From Cladopsammia gracilis (lineage: Eukaryota; Cnidaria; Anthozoa; Scleractinia; Dendrophylliidae): a DNA stretch of 64,000 bases. A model generated the notes under the pieces. That model ran no database searches and had not been told where the DNA came from. It saw only the letters and a program-made list of their open reading frames with translations. Location of the stretch: NCBI GenBank assembly GCA_022457155.1, contig JAJGOT010000236.1, positions 1,114,001 through 1,178,000 of the forward strand. Direction: 5' to 3'. Made by a program: the position numbers and the translations under genes. Shown piece by piece: positions 41,501 through 53,500 of this stretch; positions within the stretch are counted from its first letter, which is position 1; each line of letters opens with the position of its first letter.

Positions 41501-44500
41501 TGTTACACGGTGCAACGCTCTTCGTGCTACTTGCAACGGTTGTCACGCGTGCTCACAGGAGTTTTAAAACCAAAACATTGCGAGACTTGTTGCAAAAGGG
41601 GTGTTACACGCTGCAATGCTAAAACAATTTGCTGCAATCGTTGCGAAAAGTAGAACCCAATTCTACCTTCTGCAACGATTGCAGCAGCTTATCTCAGGAG
41701 GTTGCGAGACATGCTGCACGAACCATTGCAGCGTGTAACACATCCTTATGTTATACTTGTGTCTGGCCCGTTTTCACTGGACACGAGTGCTGCTTTCCTT
41801 CCGCTTATACTGTTGCTTGTGTCGCTGGTGAAGACCAGGCTTAAACCTATTGTTTTGTGTCGTTCTCGTCTGAGTTATTGTAGAGGCGCGGTGGTCTAAT
41901 AGTTAGCGCGTCAGACTTTCAACCTGAAGGTCGGTGGTTCAAGCCTGGTCTCTGCCGTCGTGTTGTTTCCTTAGACAAGAAACTTTGCTCCATGTTGTCT
42001 CTCTCCACCCAGATGTATAATTGGGTACCTGCGACATAATGCTGGGGAGTAACCTTGTGATGGACTATCATCCCATCCAGGGGGGAGTAGTAATACTCTC
42101 AGTCACTTCATGCTACATAAACCGGGTTAAGCTCTGGCAGTTGTGAGCCATTAGGCTTGTGAAGACTTGCCTACCTTTATCGTCTGAGTTATTACGGAGA
42201 TTTACTTTGTACGTTGTTTGTCTAAGACATTCCCTGTTTTCTGCTTTGTGTTACCAGGAAGCCTTATTGTCTGCAGTATCTTGTGTTTGTATAAAATGCA
42301 GGTGAGACTGTTGTCGGGGTAATATGCCCAACTAATTTATCATGACTCCACAGTTAATAATAAAAATAATTTTGTAATCATTTTTCTGAGCACTGCGCTA
42401 CAGCAGCATACGTGTATTGTTAAACGACTTTTTTTTCATGTAATATCGTTTTGATTTATAGGCCTTTCGCTGTATTGTCACCAATCCTTCTTCTTTTATT
42501 AACCCTTTCATTGACAACAGAGGTCAAAATCAAATTTCATCTTGTGAAATGCTGACAACAAACAGTACCACAGTAAAGTACTTCTCAGTAACTTTCATTT
42601 GAATGGTCACACTTTTGGATTTCATCCACAGACTCAAAAGTTAGAACCACCTTGTACAGCATAATAAACAGCACCACAGGAAAGTACTGCCCAATAGCTT
42701 TCATTTGAATGGTCACACTATAGGATTTCATCCACTGACCCAAAAGTTAGAACCACCTTGTACAACATAATAAACAGTACCACAGGAAGGTACTGCTCAA
42801 TAGCTTTCATTTGAATGGTCACACTTTAGGATTTCATCCACAGACTCAAAAGTTAGAACCACCTTCTACAACATAATAAACAGCACCACAGGAAAGTACT
42901 GCTCAATAACTTTCATTTGAATGGTCACACTTTAGGATTTCATCCACAGACACAAAAGTTAGAATCACCTTGTACAGCATAATAAACAGTACCACAGGAA
43001 AGAACTGCTCAGTAGCTTTCATTTGAATGGTCACACTTAAGGATTTTATCCACAGACACAAAAGTTAGAACCAATAATAAACAGCACCACGGGAAATTAG
43101 TTTTAACATAATTATTAAACGACTCAATGTTAACTATTATTTTTTTATAAGGAAATCCATGGAGGAGTCATCCCCAAGAGTGGATCCGGATATTCAAAAA
43201 GTAAGCTAGAATAAGCAATTATTTAAATATGTTTTTTCAAGTAAAATTCGTTATCCTTGGCAGAATAAAAAAGCTCGTGATTTTAATATTCATCAGTTCA
43301 GTATCAAAGCAACGATGAGATGACTTGGCTTCTCTTTTTTTAGTTACTGGATTCAATATACAAGGAATGCAGAAAGGAAAACCCCACATACAAGGTGGCT
43401 GCATTAAAATGCTTCGGAGAAATCGTCCAGGAATATTCTATTGACAGATTTCAGCAAATATCTGACCTTCTCTTTCCTATCATTGCTCCTGTGAGTATTT
43501 TTGTGTGGCTTTATCTCACTCATGTGCGTCATCTTGTTCGTGGTGGCAAAAATGGTTATTGTCTGTTTTTAATTTGTAGACTAAAATTAGGCCGGACACA
43601 TGGTGCGACTTCTCTTGAAAAGTTGCACTGTGTGTCCGGGCCTTAAGGTGGCTCCATATAGTTATTGGCCAGTCTTCCAAATAAAATACACACGATCTTC
43701 TTGCTGTTTCTCGAGAGTTTTGTTTCGCCATACTATGCCTAATATACACATACACGTAGCCTAGGCTTTCTCATTTACGCAGAAGGGGGCAACCACTGGT
43801 TGATTTGTTTGGCTTGTTGTTCAAGGCTAGCAAACCTCTCGACGGCTTTTCTCGGTTTTTACACGGTAAATATTCACCATTTTTGGTGAAACAGAATAAA
43901 CATTCAGTAAGACCCATGACAAAACTATAAAAAAAAAATCGGTACATAATTTTCGGTAATTTACTCACTTTTCGTTTTTTACGTTTATTGGGTTTCTGTA
44001 TGTACAAAAATCGTTGTCATTTTCTTGTGTTCGAGAACCAATAAAATCCTACCAATTTGCCAGTTTCTATTAAAATTTACTGTGTGAAACGCGCGCAATA
44101 AACGTTTTGGCTACCGTAAAAACCCCTGTAGTTTGATTTGAAACAAACGCACACTCTCACCATTTTCGTGCTCATGCCTCGCGTGCCAAAAAAAATATTT
44201 GGAGCCACCTAAATAATAGCCACCGGTATAAAAGGCTTAACTCCTCCCCCATTTCACATCTTTTGGGTGTGAAATGCAAATTATGGCGTCTTTCGATCAC
44301 AAAACGTGGTTAACTTGCGCGTCCTTTAAATATAATTTGCTTCAAAAATCTAATTAAACCAAGATTTTACCTAAGCAAAAAAAGAAATAGAAATTCATAA
44401 AGACTTCTGATATAACTTTCATAAAGTTTTTCCAGATTGTGTTGGCAATGGTCTTAGTTATGACGCATGTTGTTTGTCAGTTGTTAATGCTTCAGTGGTT

Positions 44501-47500
44501 GATTGACGACTGGAGGTGAGAATGGCCAGGCCAGGCTCCTTTTATACCGGAACTTCGTGTTTAAGAGCCTTTGTTACCAAATTTGTTCTTGATTGAAAGG
44601 TGACTAAACAGTGAGGTCATCGATTTTAGCTTCACTGTTCACAGTGAAGATAAGATATTGGCTGTAAACAGTGACTTCACTGTGAACAGTGAAGCCATCA
44701 ATTATCTTCATGTGAACTACCCCCTACCATGTTTGTCCAGGCTTGTAAAATGTCCTCAAACGACCCAAAGGGTGTTGGTCTACAATCGAAACATCTTCGG
44801 ATCTTCCTCGGGAAATCCTCGGACATCTGCAATTTTCGGAAAATGATCGGAAATGTTCGTACAACCTTAAGACGATATTCGGAGAATTTTCGAAAATCTT
44901 CGGAAAATTGCTTGAAACTTCTTATATGGGCAGCCGTTACCGCTAAAAATACAAACATTGCAAATACGACTTAGAACAAACATGAATGGTTCAATGATCT
45001 TTTGTAAGTTGGTACAGATGATCTAGAAATGATGTAGTTAAAATATAGTTGGACAGGTTGTCTGTGGTGGAATGGAATACTCAACCAATAAATGGTTTAG
45101 ACAGTTTACAAACCGTATGGTCGCCGTTGTCGAAACGGGACAATAACAAGTTCCAAACTCAAGTGGAATATTCTAAAGTTTAAAATCCTGCTGAAAAAGC
45201 GCGTTTGGGGGTATTTTTATCCGAGATGCGTCTTAAAATTCAACTGATTTATGGCTTTCTATTCTTATTCCGTCTGGGCAGTCTCCTTTCGGCAGAAAAG
45301 CAAGTTTTTCATGTCGAAATAGTCTAGTTTTTGCTTACAGTAAAATCGGCCAGTTTTGCCCATTTTTAAATATTTTAAGATGTCTTGGCTAGAAATAGAA
45401 GTTTAAATGACGTTCCAGCCGACTTTAGTCAGCTGAAACGAGACTCTCTGTACGTTTTTAAGACTGAAGGCTTTTTGTTTCCGTCTCAAAACAGCACGTC
45501 TTTATAGAATCACGACAACCTAGGCAAAAAAAAAACATAATAAATCAAGAAAACTTTACCAGTACCTAATAAGAATATTTGATAGCTTTCCGAAACCTCA
45601 CACCATGGCAAAAAGTGGCTTCGGAAATTTCTGGAACCACTGCATAGTATGACGTAAGTGGTTTCGGGAATTTCTGAAACCATCACTAGAAATGGTTTCG
45701 GAAATTTCTGAAGCCATTACACTAAAAATGGTTTCGGAAATTTCGGAAACCATTACACAAAAAATTGGTTTCGGAAATTTCTGAAACCATTACACAAGAA
45801 ATGGTTTCGGAAATGTCTGAAACCATTGCACTACAAATTGTTTCGGAAAGTTCTGAAGCCATTTTACTAAAATGGGTTTAGAAATTTCTGAATTCTCTGC
45901 ATAGTGTAACTAAAATGGTTTTGGAAATTTTTGAAACTAATTTAGTGACATAATAGTTTTGAATGTTTGCAAAACCATACTGCAGCACACCCCACTGTAA
46001 CAGACCTGGGGAAACTTGGTTGTTCGCCAGGAATTCAACAAAAACTCTGCTGCAACGTAAGTAGCTTAACATAACTCACCACAAAAAGAACGCTTTGCAT
46101 TCTGTATTTAAAAATGACATAGTTGTTTCTCTTTAAAACATCATGACGTGTCATTGTAGTAAGCTAACTTTGAGTAGCGAATCCATCTATTGTACACTAC
46201 GTGTAGTTACAAGAATAAGTCAGAATAACCAATGATTTCTTCAACGGCAATGTAAGGAAGTGTATACATATGCTGTGCAGTAACTATTGTTACCAGTCTT
46301 GTTACCTTAAAGAATCAACTTGAAACTAAATGTTCTTTGCTAGATTTTCATGTCTCTTAGAATATCTGTACGTTCCGGACTGAAGTTTTTCGTTGTTGTC
46401 TAATTTAAAATTCACAAGAACTAAGCAATTGTTTCCGTCTCTCAGTAACCAGGGTTGCCATTCAGTTCTTCAGCTCCCTTTCCAGTTCTGAAGCTTAAAT
46501 TTATCACCATTCACTTCGACCACCTTACCAATCACCAGCACTCTGGTGTAGTTTTCGATGTTCACGGCAACGAAAACATCCTTTTGAAGAGACTCCGTTA
46601 GGTTTCTGTTTTCCACTTCAGTAACATGTGATAATATCTGGTTATATTTCAGCTGGATTTCTTTAACTTTGGAATATCCCACTTGAGTTTAGAACATGTT
46701 GAAGTGTTTCGAGTCAAATCCATTTTTCCTGCATATCGCAGAACTAAAAACCTCAAAGACATTTTGGCCCCCTCCAAATTGGAAATGTGGACCAGGTTAT
46801 AGAAGGAGAGGGTGGTTGCCTCAAATCAGAAGATCACCCGTCAGAGGATCACCCGTGAGAAGATCACCCGTCAGAGGATCACCCGTCAGAGGATCACCCG
46901 CCAGAGGATCACCCGTCAGAGGATCACCCGTCATAAATTCATCCGTCAAAAGATCACCCGCCAGAGGATCACCCGTCAGAGGATCAACCGTCAGAGGATC
47001 ACCCGTCAGAGGATCACCCGTTAGAAGATCACCCGTCAGAGGATCACCCGTCAGAAGATCACCCGTCAAAAGATCACCCGCCAGAGGATCACCCGTCAGA
47101 GGATCACCCGTCAGAGGATCACCCGTCAGAGGATCACCCGCCAGAAGATCACCCGTCAGAGGATGACCCGTCAGAAGATCACCCGTCAGAGGATCACCCG
47201 CCAGAAGATCACCCGTCAGAGGATCACCCGTCAGAAAATCACCCGCCAGAAGATCACCCGTTAGAAGATCACCCGCCAAAACATCGCCGCTTAGAAGATC
47301 ACCCGGTTTTACCCAGGCTAAATGCCCGGTAGTCTGAAAATTTTATAGAATTTCTACGTAATTACTTGTCTCAACCTCTTGAAAGTATTCCATCTTCGTT
47401 TAGAATTGCCAAGCGATTAGGAAAACGAGAGTGGGTTCGCTGCTGAGTGAAATCGCCGTGACGAGTTTGACACTTAGAAAAATTTCGTGTGGAGCCTGTG

Positions 47501-50500
47501 TGACTCACGGGCACGGTTTTACCCAGGTGAAATGCCTTCAGTTGAAGGCTAGAACAAGAAAAAAAGTGGAATCGTTCGAAGATGAAGTTCAGTTTTGCCT
47601 AAAAGCCGAATAAACATTCTTGACAGGCCGCACAGAACATTATTTTTCTGTGCCAATGTGCCCTCCAGTGTTCCAATACAGTGTTGCATCACAGTACCAT
47701 TTATCACAGAATAATAATAATTGGCTAAGAGAAATAAAATCAGGTAAAAGGAAAACTTACCGGATGATTTTCTATAAAGCCGACGATAGAAGACGAAGTG
47801 AAGGCTGTGAAGCTTGTAGTTCGTCGTGTGCGAGTTTGCCGTGTGAATGCACAGAGCACGTGAGTATTTTCGCGCCAAATTCCGGACTAGTTGACGACAT
47901 ACCCCACAGAGATTAGATCATTTCACTTCAAGCTGCTCCATTTCACTGCAGGCTATTCCATTTCATGTTTGTATTTTTGGCGGTCTCGGCGCAAATCATT
48001 TGATGTAACACTAAACCATTTCACATTACGCTAAACCATTTGGTGTCGCGCTAAACCATTTGGCATTACGCAAAACCGTTTGGTGTCACGCTAAACCATT
48101 TCACATTATGTACATGTCATCGGCTTCCCGTGGGGTAGGACCCCGGGCTAACCAGGGTAATATATCGGCGAATACAAGGGGATAAAACTGCGTCTTTACC
48201 CCTGGGCAGGGGAAAATTCGCGACATTGTTTTGAGTTCGAAGCAAAGGGGTGGGGAAATTCGAATATTTTGTAAATCACGTGTGGCGAAACGGGGAATTT
48301 ATTGTGATGCTTGTCAACAGTACTTGAGATTTATTCATGGATATATGTGCAAAATGTCTTGAGGGACGTTTTTGCATTGGGTTGCTGCGCACAGGACGAC
48401 TTTGGACTCAGTGGGTTTTGTCTGCTATTCTTAAAGGCAGTCTATTGTTTTGGCTATTGTTTTCTTTTACAATGGCTCTATGCATAATTAAAGCATGGGG
48501 TTATACGGAAATCTTGCCAATAATTCCAACTAAAAATAACTTTAAATTCACTGGTCAATTACCTGAGTAAGTTAAAATGAAGGTGCACTTAAATTGGACG
48601 TATTTTAGATACCAGTCACTGGTTGCTATGAATATGTTTTCACTCTGGCCAATGGTTTGTACTGAACTAAAGCTGAAGGGGGTTGGGGGGGGGGGGGGGG
48701 GTTAAAGCGACGGTCAAATAACAAATTGTTTAAACAAAGGAAATAAGCGTTCCATAGTCCAACAGCATTGTGAAATCAAGTGATTTCGTTCTCATGACAA
48801 ATCGCAGAAACAGCGAGAAAGCATGTCCAGCATAGTATAACAACAACAACGATTTATTTTCAAATAAGAAAGCAAAATATACTAGCAACCCGGCGCAAAT
48901 AACTAAAGTTAATCGCGGCGGGTTGCTGCACACCAAACAATTACAGAAGCTCACTATAAAGTAAATGACTGTTAACAATAGATACGAAAATAAGGAATGG
49001 ATAATTTATGATTAGTTACAACAACAAATAAATAAATTAATAATAGAAATAAAAATAAATATAAATAAATAAATTAATTAATTAATTAATTAAGGAGAAG
49101 GGGCAATAAAATGCAGTATATTCTGGCACTTGCGCGTTGATTGGTTGATAAGTCTGGTTATCACATGTAAAAGTACTGTTCCTGTTCCTGTTCCTGTTCC
49201 TGTCGCCGAAAAAGAAATATGATATCGCTGATAAATTAATAACTTCTTAAATGAATAACTATAACACTATAATAGTTGGCCTTGAGACTACTGTATTTGT
49301 AAAGTATCATGAGCTCTCAGAATGAACTTCTGATGCTCTCTGTGCTATCATACTTCATCTTCCATTGTATTGTTATTTTGTACTAAAGATATTTATATTT
49401 TGCTTCTCCAAGCCTAAAATGAATGCTTAAAATTTGATCTCCAATTTATAACATATTGTAATGCGCAGGCGATCATATATCCATGCAGCCTGCGCAATAT
49501 AAACACCTAAATTATCATTGTTAAACTAACATTGAAAAGTCCCCTCAATCAAATGATTATCCTTCTCTGTCACCTCTATGCCACCGGGGCCGGGGCCGGG
49601 GCCGGAGCCGGGGCCGGGGCCGGGGCCGGGGCCGGGGAACTCGAACATGTTGATGTACGATTTTGTTGTTTAATCTCCCTTGTCAAGCTCTTTGGGAGCG
49701 AAGGATGATGCAGTGTAAAGAAGACGACAATTGCGCTTTATAACGTGTTTCGTCTGGCTTAGATCGACACTACCTCGTAAGGTAGTTTCAATCATGCTCA
49801 GAATAAACATGTTTTGATCATGATTTGCGCAATGTGCCGCCTGATGTGAACAAATTTCCTAGTGAAACATGTTTCATTCGTGATCAGACGAAACATGTTT
49901 CGCCCTAGTGTGAACACAGTACAAGAGTAATTTCATATCTCTGTGACACACCCATGTATTATTATCTTCCATTTACAATTGTTTCTTATTTTGTTGGACG
50001 TTTAACTTACAAGGAACCAAAAGAAGAAGGAGAAGAGAATGAAGACGAAAAGGAAGAAGAGCAAGAGAAGGATAAAACAGTGAATCAAGAATTCCTGGTT
50101 TGTGCGTTTGATTGTCTGGGACAGTCGTGGCCGAAAAATGCAACAGATTCACAAGGTAAATTGCTGGTCTTCCTTCTCACCTGTCCTCTTTAAAGGGAAC
50201 CTCCATTGTTATAACAAATTGACGTTAAATTGTTGGAAATAAAGTCTAAATTAAAATTTTTTAAAAAGTAGGTGCAAATATAATTTTAGTGTACAAAAAA
50301 ATGGATATGAATATCGCCTATTTTCGCTTTCAAATTTCCCGCGCGCTGCCATTTTGAATATTTATGACGTGTTACGGTTGTCTTATTGTTGCATACAAAA
50401 GAACTTCGATTCTTAACAATAGCGGTAACCGTAACACGTCACAAATATTCAAAATGGCGGCGCGCGGGAAATTTGAAAGCGAAAACAGGCGATATTTATA

Positions 50501-53500
50501 TACATTTTATTTGTACACTAAAATTATATTTGCAACTGCTTTTTAAAAATTTTAAATTGTTGGAAATAACGTCAATTTGTTCTGACAATGGAGGTTCCTT
50601 TAAAATTCTAAAATCCAGACCGTTTATTCTACCCGCCCCTTCTTTAAAGTGCGCCTCACCCCCATTTTTTTTTTTTGCTTAATCAACTCTATGTACGTTG
50701 AAAAGTTGAATAGTTAAATATTTCTTGTTTTTAACGTCGTGTTAGTGAGTTATAGAGATTTGAATTTACAAAATGCTAATTAGATGACGTAAATTCGGGA
50801 ATCATTTATTATACAACTACTTGTTTTTACCTCCAAGTAATATTTTTTACGAATCAATTGACTATCCACAATTTATATTTGGTATTTCTCAAATTGATTT
50901 TCCTTAAGTTGTATACTGCGTATTGTTAATTGACGTAGAAATAATGGACAATTCCCGAATATACGTCATCTAATTAGCATTTTGTAAATTCAAATCTCTA
51001 TAACTCACTAACGCGACGTTAAAAACAAGAAATATTTAACTATTCAACTTTTCAACGTACATAGAGTTGATTAAGCAAACAAAAAAAGTGGAGGTTAGGT
51101 GCACTTTAAACACGAAGTTCCGGTATAAAAGGCTTAGCTCCTCCCCCATTTCACACCTTTTGGGTGTGAAATGCAATTAAAGCGTCTTTCAGTAACAAAA
51201 CGTGGTTAACTTGTGCGTCTTTTCAATATAATTTGCTTCAAAAATCTAATCAAACCAAGATTTTACCAAAGCAAAAAAAAAAAAAAAAAGAAATAGAAGT
51301 TCACAAAGTCTTCTGATATAACTTTCATAAAGTTGTTTCAAATTGTGTTAGCAATGGTCTTAGTAATGACGCATATTTGTTGTCAGTGTTAATGCTTGAG
51401 TGGTTGATTGACGACTGGAGGTGAGAATGGCCAGGCCAGGCTCCTTTTATACCGGAACTTTGTGTTTAAACAGGTTCTTTATATCAGCAATAGTAATCGT
51501 CTTGCTATAATTGAGTTATCAACCAATTAAATTGCAAGTTTCTAGATTAGAACAGTTTTCAATTGAGTGCCGGTATTGAGTGTACACAATTGCTTTGGTT
51601 TTCATTGCTACGCTTTGTGATTGGCTAAAACATCTCGCGCCACTTTCTCGACCAATCAGAAGTAAAACCAAAACCAATCGTGACTTGCTCGCACGCGTTT
51701 TCCCGCGCTTGGCGCCGCCGACATGTAATTGCTTCGAGCTCTGATTGGTTCATTGGATTGTTTACGACTGCTGTGATTGGTCAGAGAAATAACTTTGGTT
51801 TTGGTTTTACGACACGCAATTGAAAACTGCTCTAGAAGAATCATTGTCCAATGTAACACCTTTCAAGCAGCTTGTCTCGCAAAGCGACGAAGCTCGGTTT
51901 CAGCCGTGCACAAAACAGGTTCTTCAGAACAGCTACAACAGTAATCGTCGTGCCAAATGATTGAGTTATCAACCAATTAAATTGCAAGTTTCTAGATTAC
52001 AAGAATCATTGTCCATTGTAACACCTTTCAGGCAACTTGTCTCGCAAAGCGACGAAACTCAGTTTCAGCCATTCACAAAGCCTTTAAACACTGCCGTTAT
52101 ACACTACTCCTTTTCACCATACGTTTTCTTGTTAACCCTACAGATAAGCATGGCGAGCGTTTCTGCTCGATACTAACAACTGCCCTCACATCAAACACGT
52201 GGAAAGTACAAAACGTGGTTTTAGCAGCCATTAAGTCGTTCATTGAAAGGTTAGTTAAACAACATTCGTCTTTGGTCGGGTGGGGAGATTTTGTGAGTGT
52301 ATTTAGGAAAATGATCAAAGGACCCCGTGTTGCACAATAAAGATGGTGGTCTCTTCCTGTACCCTCCCTTAAAATATGTTGTCTTGTTGTATTGCCCCAC
52401 TCTATCAGGAGTAGAAACTGAGAAAAAATTCAAACCTCCCTGTGCAATACAATCAATTGCTCCGTAGCAATACAAGCTTCAAACACACCGAATATTAACC
52501 CATTCACTCCCAGAGTCAATTATGGAGACATGTAGTGTAGTTCTAACTTTTGAGTCTGTGGACGAAATCCTATGGTGTGACCATTCAAATGAAACCTCTT
52601 CAGCAGTACTTTTGCATAGTAACATTTGTTCTAACTTTTGAGTCTGTGGATGAAATCCTATGGTGTGACCATTCAAATGAAACCTCTTCAGCAGTACTTT
52701 TGCATGGTACCATTTGTTCTAACTTTTGAGTCTGTGGACGAAATCCTATGGTGTGACCATTCAAATGAAACCTCTTCGGCAGAACTGTTGCATGGTACCA
52801 TTCATGTTTCAATATTTTACAAAATAAACTTTGGGGTTTTCCTTGAATTTTGATTTTTGATGGCACCCTTGGGAGTTAAACGAGTCTCATCTCAGATTTT
52901 CAGGACAATTAACTGGTTCATTGGGTTCATCAGATACATGATTGTATAGCCCCCTCCCCCAACTCTCACACAAGGTAGGACCACTTCCAATATACTTGTT
53001 ATGACCACTTTCCTAATGTATGTTTACAATCTTCTTGATCTTCAGAATGGACTGGACTAGTGGAACTCCGGATGGCAGAGGAGAAGAGAGTATCGACAGA
53101 ATAACTATGCTCAGAAACCTTCTAGGACAGTTCATACCGTCAGTCTGTGAATGCTTAGGTTTGCTACTTGCTTATTCTAGCCAAATTTAGTTTATTCGTA
53201 CATTTAATTTACATTTAAAACTACTTTTAGTAAACGTTTGTTCCTCTTGCTTCGTAAATTCATTTACCGTTCTGGACCCGGTTGTTCAAAAGGTGGATAG
53301 CGCTATCCACCGGAAAAATCACTATCCAGCGGATAACATAATGTATTTTGCTAATACTTATCTACTGGATAGTGATTTATCCGGCGAATAGCGCTATCCA
53401 CCTTTTGAACAACCGGGCCCTGTTGCTACGTTTTGAATAATATTTAAAACTAGCTTAACAATCGTTATTTTCTGTTGCCTCAAAAGTTCTTTTATCGTTC

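Noticed and set aside
41882..41955. tRNA-like sequence on the + strand
   Set aside because: Head of a SINE; the body and tail follow directly.
45600..45960. Heat-shock element cluster (TTC/GAA words)
   Set aside because: Spacing TTCnGAA does not match the nTTCnnGAAn rule except in the centre of each palindrome; the words follow from the repeat.
46696..47279. Open frames of about 150 residues (RSPVRGSPV and LTGDPLTGD)
   Set aside because: The 15-bp array keeps every frame open; there is no independent coding signal.
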